Position numbers and translations under genes: made by a program
Source of the DNA: Hermodice carunculata
Lineage: Eukaryota; Annelida; Polychaeta; Eunicida; Amphinomidae
Assembly (NCBI GenBank): GCA_964020975.1
Contig: OZ026628.1
Span: 50,533,336 to 50,597,335 of the forward strand
Direction: 5' to 3'
DNA: 64,000 nt
Shown here: piece after piece, positions 34,626 through 46,093 of the stretch
How the letters are laid out: each line of letters starts with the position of its first letter
Position numbering within the stretch: position 1 is the stretch's first letter
The notes under the pieces: generated by a model
Told to the model about the DNA's origin: nothing
Database searches by the model: none
What the model saw: only the letters and a program-made list of their open reading frames with translations

Positions 34626-35391
34626 TTCTTTGTATCCTTCTTTCTTTCCTTCTGCCTGCAGACTAAATTGCTTAAGCGAGTTGCATAAAAAACTTTCAAG
34701 CCTATTGATGCTCTATTCATGTCTTATTTTGTTTTTCCGGTTTTTTTCCTTTTTGCTTTATTTTTCTCGGACACTATTATTTTGAAAACCACCAAACGTG
34801 CTATGGTGACTGACCTACCAGTGAAATCTTGCATATCTTTTGTAATAGTCATTATATTTTAAATTATGCAAATTAGGGGTTATTAAAGATTAAAAATCTC
34901 TATATCTTCGAAAATATTGTGGATAGACACGAAGTCTTAATTTTCGCAAATCACATATGGCAAAATAAGGAAGAGTAAACAGAAGTTTAAATTTTAAATT
35001 TTGCTAATTAGGGGGCACTTGAACAATTTTAATGTTTTATATCTTCAAAACCATTATGGATAAAGGTACTATTCCAACTTCCATTTTGGTTTGTAACATA
35101 GCCGCACCCAATGCAATATGACCCAAAGTTCTAGCACTTCAATTGATGCAAATTGGGTGAACATACAAAATTATAAAATATATCTCCAAAACTATTGTAG
35201 ATGGAGGTATCATTCCAATTTAGATTCATAGGTTTGTGACATAGCTGCATCCAATGAACTATGGACGAAAGTTGTAGCATTTTACTTCATGAAAATCAGG
35301 TGAATACAGGAAATTGAAATCTTGAATATCTCCAAAACTGTTCTCATTTTGAAGCACCCAGACTTGCTGTGATGTAAATCTTCTTTTTTAG
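34545..35391 (+). mobile_element. Non-autonomous Helitron-like element, copy C
   Basis: Begins with a (TCTA)n tract (34549-34619) in TTTC-rich DNA. Then come CCGGACACTATTATTTTGAA-like sequence shared with copy B and three or four ~142-bp units marked by ATATCTYCAAAACYATTRTRGAT (34893, 35040, 35182, 35327). The 3' end GAAGCACCCAGACTTGCTGT-GATGTAAATC is a decayed version of the copy A and D hairpin. TTAG then T replaces CTAG/T. Confidence 0.72.
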
Positions 35392-35497
35392 TTCTCAACT
35401 ACTTTTGCCTTTACAATGAGCTTCCAAATCATCAACTTTGGAGTAAAGCCGTTTGAGTCGCCAGAGGTCGCGTAGTTTTCCAGGGCGTAAAAAACAC

Positions 35498-35734
35498 CTA
35501 TTCACATTTACATGTTCCAAACGAGGAAGTTGTCTTCGGGGACCACTTATCACGGGGGCAGGACGGACAAACCAATACGCATATTAGGTTCCGACATGTC
35601 TCACAGCCGACATTAACCCAACATTGTTGGCTTTTTGTGACGTACGGCAGCATAATGTCAGTCTCCGGAAGCCTCTCCCCCGACACAGCCGAAACGAAAA
35701 CAATGACGTGATAAAACACCGACGGCGTCACCAT
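35498..35734 (-). CDS. Possible small secreted Cys-rich protein (78 codons)
   Basis: Starts ATGGTGACGCCG inside a CCATGG palindrome. The N-terminus MVTPSVFYHVIVFVSAVSGE resembles a signal peptide. The rest has eight cysteines in tight spacing (CWVNVGCETC, LICVLVCPSCP, CKCE) before TAG. No family recognised. It overlaps head to head with the plus-strand start at 35733, so at most one is likely to be real. The local sequence is richer in CpG than its surroundings, as at promoters. Low confidence. Confidence 0.3.
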   Translation of the reverse strand: MVTPSVFYHVIVFVSAVSGERLPETDIMLPYVTKSQQCWVNVGCETCRNLICVLVCPSCPRDKWSPKTTSSFGTCKCE

Positions 35735-35781
35735 GGAGTCGTCAGAAAAACTTTTCTATTTTATTTTAATTGCATCACAAG
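35733..35781 (+). CDS. Possible first coding exon (signal peptide-like)
   Basis: The start context GTCACCATGGAG is a near-ideal Kozak site. The 49-bp frame encodes MESSEKLFYFILIASQ and runs into a strong donor, CACAAG|GTGAGT, phase 1. This is the typical shape of a first exon of a secreted or membrane protein. No downstream exon could be linked, and repeats dominate the next 17 kb. Low to moderate confidence. Confidence 0.35.
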
Positions 35782-36121
35782 GTGAGTTCGTAACTGTAAT
35801 GTCAGTATGCTTATTTCATCAAGCAACGGTGATCAATGATTTTGAAGGATGCTTTTGCCTGCTAAGACAGTTACGTACGCTATCGTTACTGTACGTGTGG
35901 CATTCCACTTGTCCGTGGAGCGCAGTCAGACACGCGGAACAACAGTCTGTTTAGCAGGCAAAAGGTGCTTTAAAAACGAGAAAACTTCATGTCGAGAATC
36001 CAAACAGCTGATCGAGTTTGGCAATTACGGTGAGGGCAGGACTGTGGTGGAGGAGAGTGAGGGCGACAGAGCAGGTGTAGCCATAGCCCCATTTCTGAGG
36101 CATCGACGGTGTTGCTTTAAT

Positions 36122-36191
36122 CATGGACGTACTATCAGATAGTCGGTCCATGCTTTAACCATGGACTTACTCTCTGATAGTAGGTCCATGG
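36122..36191. repeat. Two tandem CATGGAC...GTCCATG hairpins
   Basis: Two ~31-bp palindromic units (36122-36152 and 36160-36190), each CATGGAC-n17-GTCCATG, with a 38-bp period. The loops contain TATCAGATAGT / TCTCTGATAGT. Confidence 0.65.
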
Positions 36192-36429
36192 ATAAAGTTT
36201 CATGACATACAGAATAAGATATTGACTGCGTTTTCTGCGCCGCTGATAGAGTTCCACCCTCCAATCGTGACCGCTGCCATTGCCGTGCGAGAACTGAGCT
36301 TCCGCGTGCGTGACCGCAAATAAACCATAACTCAATAAGTCCATAAGTCCATAAGTGATAACACTGCATTCATGTCAGGAGACCTCTATGCAGCTCCTGA
36401 TAGATAATACTTAAATTATGAAAGAGGAA

Positions 36430-39400
36430 ATACTCTCTCATAGTATTAAATTTGTTGTTGCTAAGATAAAAGGCAAATTGATTAAAATGGGTATGAAGAC
36501 TTCAGGTTACTTTTTTACTTGTAGTTGTTCTGTGTAGTCAAATTTGATGAGATGATCTTTCCAGTGTCTATCTAGTCTATGTTTAAATGTGTTGACTGTC
36601 GGTGATAACACCACGTCATCTGGCAAACTGTTCCACGGTCTAACAACCCGGAAAGAAAAACTCTATTTCCTAATATCACGCTTAGCTCGTTGAGTCTCTA
36701 ATTTGTATACAGTGTACGTTCCCCCGTGTATTAGAGTCTAGGCTCCTGTTCAATAGACCAGTTACCACTGCCTGGTCGTAACCCAGATTACTTCTCAGGA
36801 TTTTAAATGTCTGGATCATATCCCCCCTAAGTCTTCTATAAGCTAGGGTTGGCAGGTCCAGTTTTTTTCAGTCTTTCAGGGTAACTCAAGTCTTTCAATC
36901 CTGGGATCAATTTTGTGGCACGCCTTTGCACATTTTCCAATGCATCAATGTGTTTCTTCATGTGGACACCACACTTGGTTTGCATATTCAGCATGTGATC
37001 GCACCATTGATCTGAACAGCAATAAAAATGATTCTTCGTCTAAGTATTCGAAAGATTTTCTTATGATTCCCAGCATTTTATTGGCTTTGTTTATTTTTTT
37101 CTTGCATGTGTTTTTCACATTTCAGATCGCTGTCAAGGTAAACCCCCAAGTATTTTTGTGCTAATGTTTCCTTTAGTGTAAAATTATTGTCTGCACCCAT
37201 CTTGTAATTGGCCTTAGGGATATCAGATCTACCAACTCTCATAACTACACACTTGTCTGGATGAAATCTCAGAAGCCACTGGTCATTTCACTTTTGTAAA
37301 GATTTTAGATCCTGCTGCAGAATCATCTTCTATTTTCACTCTGCCGTATGTATATTTTCGTATCATCAGCAAACAGATATATTTTAGAATCATGGCTGAT
37401 TACATTAGGTAGGTCATTTATGTATACTACAAACAGGATGGGTTCCAGTACACTTCCTTGTGGTATTCCGCTTCATGCCTCTCTTTCTTTTGATATGGAA
37501 TCATTTACCACCACTTTTTGTTGACGACCGCTTAGAAAAGCTCTGGTCCAATTTAATATTTTATCTGATATACCGTATGCCTCAATTTTCTTCAAGAGTC
37601 GATTGTATGGTACTGTGTCAAACGCCTTTTGAAAGTCAAAATATATAGCATCCAAGGAATCCCCACCATCTATAATATCTGTCCATTCACTTATGACTTT
37701 CAACAATTGTACCGTGGTTGATCTGCCCTAAAGGAATCCAAACTGTTATGAACTAAATAAATCGCTTTCCTTCATGTACTCCATGATGTGATCTCTTATA
37801 GTTGATTCCAAAATTTTACAAGGAACACTGGTGAAGCTGACTGGCTTATAGTATCTGGGCTCACTTTTGTCTCCTTTCTTGAAAATTGCTGTAATGTGAC
37901 TCAATTTCCATTATTAAGGCAGACATCATGTCCTAATTGATTCGTTGTATATTATACTTAGGGGTGCTGCAATTTCCTTACTAATTTCTTTTAATACTCT
38001 TGGGTGAAGTATATCTGGACCTGGAGATTTACTCTCTTTCAAATTTCTTAACTTCTTTTCCACCATAGATGGTGTTATTATAAATGGTTGCAAGGAATTC
38101 CCTTTGTCCATGTCCCCTATCTCTATGTTAGCCTCACCTTCCTTAGTAAAAACACTTGCAAAATAATTGTTTACAACTTCAGCCTTGTGTTCATCAAATC
38201 TTGTTTGAAACGGCTCATCCCTCTCATTCCCTGTTCCTGGTTTGTTTAAATCAGGAATACCCCTTTTCTTCTCAAGTTTGGACCTCACATATTGCCAAAA
38301 AAATCTTTGGATTCCTCTTACACTATTTTGCTATTTCTTTTTCTCTGTTGCGAACTGCTTTTCTTGTGATTTGCCTAACCTGGTTTCTGACTCTGCAGTC
38401 TTCTTGATTAATTTCTCTATTTTTGTGTTGATATATCTTTTCCACAATTTGTCTTTTCAAAAATCCGAAGAACTTTCTTTTCTAAGTTTATTATCTTTGT
38501 TCCTGTAGGACGGGTTTTTTATTCTTGCACTTGGGTATATGTTGTTCCATAAGGTTTGATATAGTCCTTGTGAAAAAGCTCCATTTCTCCTGCACATTAG
38601 TACATTGGTCCATCTTTAGTGTCCAGTTAATGTTATCCAGATCATTTCTCATTGCGGTGTAGTTTCCCATGTCATACAGGTTTTTATTTTGTCTCTTTTC
38701 TTTAAGTTCTATGTTTAGGTCTATATTGAAGGATAATACACAGTGCTCACTCTTCCCCAGGGGTGGGTGAATATTTAAGTTTTCAACTAGACTCTCGTTG
38801 TCACTTAATACTAAATCTAGCAGGGTCGGTTTATCAGTGCCCCTTCTTCTGGTTACTTCTGTCACATGTTGATGTAAAAAAAGAATCTTTTATACATTCA
38901 ATAAAATTTAAATCCTTGTCTGATTTGGTGTGCCAATTTGTCCAATCAATCTTTGGGTAATTAAAATCACCTGCAAGTATTATATTTCTATGTTTTTTCC
39001 TTGTAATATTTCTTAAAGATTGTTGAAAGTTTTTATCCTCTTTTTTTTTTTTAATTGTCATGGTGCCTGTATATGCAGCCTATCAACATGCATCTTTTAT
39101 TGTCTGGTTTCACCTCTATGAAGACACTCTCTCAAGGGCTGGTGTAATTGGTTCACAATATATCTATAGTCCTTGTGAATGTACATGATGGTACATGGTT
39201 CTGCTTCATGATGTATGCTTTCATTGTAAATTGTTTCGTGCATTGTTATTTTTAATGTGGTTACATCAACTTCCCTCATGTTTTTAGGCTTGACCAGCTG
39301 GCATATCGTCCTTAATTCCTAATTTCAGCTCTGCAATTTTATTGGTCAACACGTCTGCATTTGTGAATATATATTTCATTGCTTTTTGGTTGTTTTTTCC

Positions 39401-39513
39401 TGATTTGGTGTGTAATTATTAGTTTGTTCAACATTTTTGTGATTATCAAGGTTGATTTGCACTACTCTGGTGGTCTTTCTTCTTGTGTTAAATCATCCAT
39501 CACGCTGATGTAC
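36430..39513 (-). mobile_element. CR1/L2-like LINE, 3' part (end of ORF1, endonuclease, RT)
   Basis: Read on the minus strand: the end of ORF1 (KYISVMDDLTQEER, stop near 39455); the start of the APE endonuclease (YIFTNADVLTNKIAELK, ~39410), then IILAGDFNYPKIDW (~38975) and the EN end (TLLDLVLSDN, LGKSEHCVLSF); a linker; KSPGPDILHPRVLKE (~38030); RT core SLDAIYFDFQKAFDTVP (~37650), LFADDTKIY (~37370, catalytic DD) and KYLGVYLDSDLK (~37140); and a C-terminal domain ending RVVKPWNSLPDDVV-like (~36600). Frame changes and stops are scattered, so it is inactive. Its 5' part continues at 51840-52690 beyond a 12.3-kb insertion. Jockey-superfamily, probably CR1/L2. Confidence 0.85.
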
Positions 39514-39517
39514 TTAA
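39514..39517. other. TTAA target-site duplication, left
   Basis: The LINE frame reads ...AAG TTT AAG TAC... across the two flanks once the insert is set aside. TTAA occurs on both sides (39514-39517 and 51836-51839), so this is the target duplication. Confidence 0.85.
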
Positions 39518-39744
39518 AGGGCAGGTCTCGAAAAGGGAAACCAGACATATTTCGCCTAATTTGACTCCCTTCTATACGATAACATGAAAATTACCACGAT
39601 TTTCGGCTCTGTATTCAAAGTTACTGCGGTTTTAAACTGCTCCTTGCATCCTTGTGAACAAAAAGCTGAGATCGTGCTTTTCCGGGAAGCATAATGAATA
39701 TTCCTTAAAAATAGATCATGTGACCTAGAGTTGTCCAATGCAAA

Positions 39745-39887
39745 ATGGCGGCACGCCCGAAGCAGGCCAGTCAACAGTGCTGCGTGAAATTCTGGAGCAA
39801 GACAAACTTGGACCGCGTTTCCCTGTTCAGTTTCCCAAGGGATGATACTTTGTGGAAACAATGGGTGAAGTTTGTCAAATCATGGAG
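39745..39887 (+). CDS. THAP-domain exon of the transposase
   Basis: Starts at ATGGCGGCACGC and encodes MAARPKQASQQCCVKFWSK, then LFSFPRDDTLWKQWVKFVKS, ending W plus a donor GGAG|GTATTA. The THAP zinc finger has the layout C-x(2-4)-C...FP...W...C-x2-H. Here the FPRDD and WKQWVKFV landmarks are clear, and the usual second cysteine position reads Trp (CCVKFW). The C-x2-H half would be in the next exon, which I did not find. It lies 227 bp inside the left terminal repeat, oriented inward, as expected for a transposase start. Confidence 0.72.
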
Positions 39888-39950
39888 GTATTACCTCCAT
39901 GGTTGAATGCAAACGTAGTGATGACTGGATGCCTGGGTCTGGGAATATAC

Positions 39951-40027
39951 TAGCCCCAAGGGACCTCCCCACGCTCTGTTAAGCTTGCGGGTGGCTTAAC
40001 AGAGTGTGGGGAGGTCCCTTGGGGCTA
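39951..40027. mobile_element. 77-bp foldback/MITE with 34-bp arms
   Basis: The arms begin TAGCCCCAAGGGACC and are inverted copies over about 34 bp with one mismatch, around a ~9-bp loop. The 9-bp direct repeat GGAATATAC flanks it (39942-39950 and 40028-40036), which looks like a target duplication. It sits in the first intron of the THAP transposase, so it is younger than that element. 8-9 bp duplications occur in hAT, Merlin and Mutator types; the superfamily is open. Confidence 0.8.
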
Positions 40028-40483
40028 GGAATATACGTGTATGCTCAAACCATTTTACCATTTACGATTTCGCCCATGTCAGGTAAAGTAGGCCTACTAA
40101 TCGAAGTCGTCAAGAGAAGACACACTAGCCCAGGGCCAGGGGACCAAGCCGCAGGTCAAAGTCAAAGTCCGAGTTTTCAACCTGAAAACTGCGCATGCAT
40201 AATGAAGCTAATTCAAAATGACATAATGAAGTCTGGTCAACTCGGTTCTCTTTACAGACAGGACTTCATGTGTACAGTAATGACTGACAGCACATGATGA
40301 CTTGCGCACCTTGGTACCCGAGTCATTAATCTGTCAAACCAAATCCCCCAATCTGTTTGCCTGCCTGCCCGCCGGCTTGATCACCCAAGCGTAAAGCTTT
40401 ATTTTTTAAAGAATCAATTGCAGTTTTTTGTATCAAAGTAACTCCAAAAATCATGCAGAATTTGCTTGAAAATGCAAAAAAAA

Positions 40484-40582
40484 AAAAATAAAATAAAATA
40501 AAAAAAAAAAAAATAAAAATAAAAAAAAGGAAATTAAAAAAATAAATAAAATAATAATAAAAATAAAATAAAATAAAATAAG
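40484..40582. repeat. A-rich (AAAAT)n low-complexity tract
   Basis: Almost pure A with scattered T. It may be an expanded poly-A tail of a small retroposon, but no body is recognised next to it. Confidence 0.85.
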
Positions 40583-41144
40583 CAATCCTGTTGGTATAAT
40601 AGTTTAGTAGTAATAAACACATATTTACTTTTTCAGCATTAATTTTTTGAATGTGATATTTAATACAGAGAAACTTAACAAACCTAATTCTATAAGCCCA
40701 TGTACCGTTTGAACACTCTCAATAGGGCATATCAATAGTACATCTATATGAGAAAAAAAACACCTGATTGAATGTTTCTATTAATTCTATAGATTTAACT
40801 TTGACTGATTATTATTATTATTTATTTATTTTTAATTTTTTGGCTTATCAGTTTGACCAGGGCTTCCAAAGTTGTCAGTTTTATGCAGTATACTTAATGG
40901 TATTGAAGATCTCATTCAGAAAAAAATTATCTCGTAAAAAAATTCTCACAAGGAATTTTAAAAAAGGTAACTTGTGTATTGCACAAACCTGGTCATGGAT
41001 TTGATGGAATGTCACCACTATTGATGTGTTCGTAAAAAAACAAACCCATTGGGAACTGTGCTAAAATCAAGGTCAAGAATGCGCACAGCCGGACAGATGT
41101 ACAACCCCAAAACAGAAGGGGTCCCCCCATGGGACGGACCCTTA

Positions 41145-41215
41145 AACAAAAACAAAAAAAAAAAAAAAAAAAACCAAAAAAAAAAAAAAAAAACCAAAAA
41201 AAAAAAAAACCCAGC
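41145..41215. repeat. Poly-A low-complexity tract
   Basis: Long A runs separated by CC. Confidence 0.9.
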
Positions 41216-41269
41216 AAAACCTGGAGAACAGATTTATTGAAGTCAAGAAATCATAGTATTGGCAACAAG

Positions 41270-41465
41270 TACAGTGGTCCGCCACTTGTAAGGCCTCTGT
41301 CAATAATGTGTCCATCCCTCTTAAAAGGCCATCCTTGTGAAAAAAAGTGTTGCATTACAATTACATGTACATTGTCAGTATGTGGAAAGTGCATCCCTCT
41401 TGTATGGTGGAGAGCACTTTTGAGCTGCAGTGGTAGTGGCCTCCAACGGGGGAAAACCAATGTAA
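41270..41465. repeat. ACAGTGG-family element copy
   Basis: Starts TACAGTGGTCCGCCACTTGT and repeats CATCCCTCTTRWANGG twice. It ends in GTGGTAGTGGCC-type sequence. Related to copies at 1195, 8810, 9600 and 45950. Confidence 0.5.
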
Positions 41466-41922
41466 ATTGAATTGTTACTCTTCTCAAGAATTTATAAATG
41501 TAAAACAGTCAAATATTGCAGAATACCACCACTCAGGCAAAACATTTGAACATTTGACATTTGTTGGTGCTGTAAATATAATTTATTGTGAAGATAATGA
41601 ATATATTTTCTTCCTCTTCAATAAATTATCCATCACATACCATAGGTGGTGCCACTAGTATTTCACATCCTTATCACCTTTCATCTCGGTAATACACCTG
41701 TAATGTTACACTGATATATATGTACAATTAAACATCCAAACGAACCATATGTGCACATATATACTAATTATTAATCTTGTAGAGTTTCATGACTGTGGGT
41801 CCAATAATTTTGGATGAATGCACAATATAAGTTTCATGTTACAAGTGAGACATACAAATCGATAAGAACAAATCTATATCACCCCTTGGTGGGGGGCATT
41901 AAAAAAAAGAAAAGGAACTGCA

Positions 41923-41928
<6 letters not shown>

Positions 41929-41983
<55 letters not shown>
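41929..41983. repeat. (TA)n microsatellite
   Basis: About 26 TA units. Confidence 0.97.
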
Positions 41984-41992
<9 letters not shown>

Positions 41993-43516
41993 TATGTATG
42001 CAAGAGTTTATAATATTTCTCAACCCTTACTTTATCATGTTTATTCTAAAGAGCAATGAGGGTAAGAATAGCAACAAGAGGTCCATGGGCCTCATGATTT
42101 GCTGTCACCAAGGCTAAATATTGCAGTTACATCTTGATTTCTAATTTCCTGAAATGCATACCCTCCATCACCCTGAGAAAGTGGGTCAAGATCATCTATG
42201 TCATGCAATAAGAGACCTCCAACTGTCTCTAGCCATTTTGAATTTAATATGTTTTCAACATATTTTGTATTATATCTTCTATATCTTCAATTATACTGTA
42301 GGTGGAGTTAACTTGAAAACTAGACTGTATGGCGTTGCACTGACAAACACGAGTTATCATATTCGCTCAGCGACCTTTGGTTAGCAGAGCTAAAAGAAGG
42401 GGAAATTATCCTTTGTTTTCTGTGTTGTGCAGGTGTATCAAAAAAGGTTATCAATATTAACAAGTGATCAGAGTGTGGTGATGGTGGCCACTGGAAAAAG
42501 GCCATTTCACTCTACCTATAATGGTGTGCAGCATCTACAGATGCTAATATACAAGGACAAGCAGAAGTAATTCAAGCAAAAGGGAGGCCACACTACACCA
42601 CATACAGAATAAAGCAAAGCACCCAAATTTTGAAAACAAGATATGACAGACCTAATAGTACAGAAAAACATGATCCATATTCATTAATTCCAAACCCAAC
42701 AATGACAGCAAAGAGATTTTAGACTTGCCAAAGCATCAACATTTCTTTTCCAATACCAATGTGAAGAAACAAATTTCACTCCTGACTTGAGACAGGCAGT
42801 CACCCATAAAAGGCAACTGGTGGTTTTACACCGGTCCTCTCAACCTTAGAAATATTCATCATTAACTGCAGACACTAGTTCTTTTTCCAAAATGTATAGG
42901 CCTGACCACCCAAAACACAAATTTCATTTCTTCTGCCAAAAATGAAAAGAGACCTGTTAGGCCTATCACCTTTTAGTTCTCCCCACTTGTCAAGCTTGCC
43001 AAATTCATATAGAATGAAGACCATCTCAGAGTATAAAATCTTGTTGAGGCTTTAAAAAAAATATTAAGTGTGCTTCCCCTCATGGACCAATTTTTTTGGG
43101 GGGGGGATGGGGGCAGGTAGGCAGATAATTTGGGTGGGTCGGTATGTGTTTTTGTTAAATGTGCCACAATTTTGGGTAGGTAGATGTTTTAAAATTTTTT
43201 TAGAGAAAGGTCATTTCAGTTAGGGGAAACAAACCATTTTTTTGCCTTACAGTGACTGATTTTGACCTAATATTTCAAGGTCACTTGAACTTTAAAAAAA
43301 AAACAACCACATAAAGGATACTGAGAGAAACATGCTTGTTCATGGCTGTATCAGTGCTCATGTGCTAACACTCACTCATACTGATCGTGCCAGGAGCACG
43401 ACTTGGATTTAATCAATTTTGAAACCTGGTAAGGATGTCTCTGTCCAAAGTTATATTGACAGAGAAATACTAATATACAACACAATTTTTTTTAATCAAA
43501 ATATATCTTATAGCAG
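41984..43516. other. Intron region of the TTAA element
   Basis: The middle coding part of the transposase would be expected between 39888 and 43517. I found no segment resembling it. A CAAGAGGTCCATGGGCCTCA motif at 42074 looks like the edge of another dispersed repeat. The rest is unrecognised. Confidence 0.4.
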
Positions 43517-43689
43517 GATCTAAAGGAGCTGTGCTCCTGGAAGAGGCTTTGCTGAAACCGAAACTGTTGAAGGCCACTGGTAAGCTTTCACCAGTGTACC
43601 AGACTTCCATCCTTGAAGCTAAGCACAGCTTGGATATACAATTTGTACCTAAGAATGTTGCATTCTCTTGCTGGGGGGATGTATGCGAG
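43517..43689 (+). CDS. THAP transposase exon, C-terminal domain part 1
   Basis: Acceptor CTTATAGCAG and donor GCGAG|GTGAGA. Encodes LLEEALLKPKLLKATGKLSP, then VYQTSILEAKHSLDIQFVPK and NVAFSCWG. This matches a well-conserved stretch of THAP-type transposases (LSPxHQTSxLExFHSxxxxFAPK). A run of six G near the end shifts the frame relative to the next exon, so this copy is broken. Confidence 0.7.
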
Positions 43690-44434
43690 GTGAGATCACA
43701 GGAGACATTTCTTCTATGTTTATATCTATTTAAGCACTTATACATATGCCTCTCTGGGATGAAAGTTAAATACCATATCCCATGCGAATCACGAAATTAC
43801 CCAGTTTGTTATGAAAATCCATGTACATTTGTGGCTATCATAAACAATGCTTCAATTTTCAGACGGGCACACAAGCCCTGAATGTTGCCATCCTTTAGGA
43901 GCAAAACGCTGACAAAATTTGAACAAATGCTGCTAAATACTTCCACTTAAATTGACTCAAAGAGCCAAATATATTTTGGTTCAGCATCAAAATGTTTCAA
44001 GGTGCATTATTTCTCGGAGCTAACTGCTCTGTGGCCACTGAAGGCAACTTTCAGCCCAACACATGATAAACAAAATATTAGTTATATGAACTATGACAGC
44101 TTTTGAAAATATGCTGAATAAATGAAATGAATACAAAAATGCACCATTTGTATGGGTTGAAATCACTGGTCAGTCTCTGATAAGCCCTAGAAGTGGAAGA
44201 CAGTAGAAGCTCATTACATGTATCACCAAAAAGTTACTTAATTTTGTTGACCGTCAGAGACATTTGATAGCACCATCCACAACATGTTCTTGCTGTCATG
44301 CCACATGTGCATTGCTGTTTTTCTGCATCACAGTCCATGGTACAACTTATTACAAGTACATTAAGTAGGGATTGCTCTAAAGTATCCTCCCTGTCCATGA
44401 CAGGACTGTAACCCTTTGCTCCTCTAAATTTAAG

Positions 44435-44640
44435 ATTGTTCATATCTGTCATGTATTTCAACTAGAATGCAGACGGAATGCAAGCAACCACAAAAGATGG
44501 GAGACCATGCTACACGCTGAGCTTCCCAAAAGCGAAGGAAGGGGGAGCTGCACTGCGCATGGAAAAAACCAAAGCCAACATATGGTTAGCCATATGCATC
44601 CATGGGGCTTTCTCATTATGTCTGGGTGCCAACCAAGACA
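44435..44640 (+). CDS. THAP transposase exon, C-terminal domain part 2
   Basis: Acceptor CTAAATTTAAG. Encodes LFISVMYFN, a stop where Glu is usual, then NADGMQATTKDGRPCYTLSF and PKAKEGG. The conserved pattern in the family is ARLxLAxLHxNENxxRxQAxTKxGxxxYxxxFPKxKxGG. The end is cut by the Helitron-like insertion that starts about 44640. Broken copy. Confidence 0.7.
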
Positions 44641-44730
44641 TTTTTTTCTTTCTTTCTTTCTTTCGTTCGTTCGTTCGTTCGTTCGTTCCTTCCTTCCTTC
44701 CTTCCTTCCTTCGTTCGTTCGTTCGTTCGT

Positions 44731-44785
<55 letters not shown>

Positions 44786-45060
44786 GACCAGATTTGTCCG
44801 GAGCTTTTCTCAGACCCTACTATTCCGAAAACCACCAAACTTGCCATGGTAACTGACCTACCAGTGAAATTAGGCACCTGACTTGGAAGAGTCATGATTT
44901 TCAAAATTATGCAAATGAGGGGCACTTAAAATTTTAAAAGCTCAATATCTTCCAAACCATTGAAAATAGACACAGAGTTCTAACTTACACATATAGGTTT
45001 GAGACAATTGGCAAATCCAATAGCACACAAACAAAACTTGGGGAATTTTGATGCATGCTA
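44640..45060 (+). mobile_element. Non-autonomous Helitron-like element, copy B
   Basis: A TTTC/TTCG/TTCC tract (44646-44784), then CCAGATTTGTCCGGAGCTTT and CCGAAAACCACCAAACTTGC as in copy C, and one or two ~142-bp units (AATATCTTCCAAACCATTGA). No 3' hairpin was found nearby; the right limit is uncertain. Confidence 0.6.
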
Positions 45061-45949
45061 AATTCACCAAATTTCTCCCCAATCCACATGCTGGCTTTCA
45101 ACTGCCTCCTGTATGACCTATTGCTTGACCTCTATGGTACCAGGCAACCATTTTGCATTCATAATTAATTAGTTTGAACCTGTCTCACAGCCTTCTGTCC
45201 ATGCATGCTGAGTGTTCGCTTTGGAAGGTTTGGGTCTTGTAGCAAATTGTGGTGTGGGGTGGGGGGTGGAGGGGGATTCCCAACAACTGTGTAACAAGGT
45301 TCTCAATAAAATACAGAAAATCTCTTTCTGTTCATGCAAGAAACATATCTGCTCCATGTTCACACTAATGCTGGGCAGAGCTGTAAGTACACCAAGACTG
45401 AGACTGACCAGTATGGTATCTGGTGGCTGGTCTGTTTTTGCCTGAGGCTAGGAGTGTGCAGGGCTTATCAGTCCCAATGGACCACAGGGACTGGATTCTA
45501 GGGCAGAATAAGCCTGGCAGAGCGTACCCTCTGTTAAAAATAGAATACTTACACAGCTTACAGTCCTCAATGACTGTTTTCACAACTTGATGAATTTTGA
45601 AAAAGTGTGTGGATTTGTGTCATCTCACTGGACAGTTTCATGTCTTTGTTTCCTTGTAACCAGTGAGATGAAGCCTGTTCTTCATAGCCAATACTGAGTG
45701 AGTATAGTGCATGTCTCCGTTCATAGGTACATGTACATTAAGTTTTGTGACAGCATCTGCTTAAATTTGTTTATATAATAAAGAAACAAAGACAGTTTTG
45801 TATTGCTTGTATACACATCCCTTTGAATTATAATATGTATACACTGTGCATGCACATATACTTATCAATACTCTCCAGAAGGACTGACCCTCTCAGGAAG
45901 GGGCACTTTTCTCGGGTCACGAGGGTGCTCAGTGTAGAGAGTTCTCACT

Positions 45950-46035
45950 GTACAGTGGTACCTGCAGTTTAAGACCATCCCTAATGCCAAGCAAAAGTGG
46001 TCATATAGGACAGGTGGTCTTTCATGTCAGATAAA
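45950..46035. repeat. ACAGTGG-family element copy
   Basis: TACAGTGGTACCTGCAGTTT followed by AAGACCATCCCTAATGCC and CAGGTGGTCTTTC. It shares the family's end and inner motif. Confidence 0.5.
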
Positions 46036-46044
46036 TTAACAAAG

Positions 46045-46053
46045 AAACAAATT

Positions 46054-46093
<40 letters not shown>

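Noticed and set aside
41145-41215. Poly-A tail of a processed retrocopy
   Set aside because: No recognisable gene body or target duplication next to the A runs.
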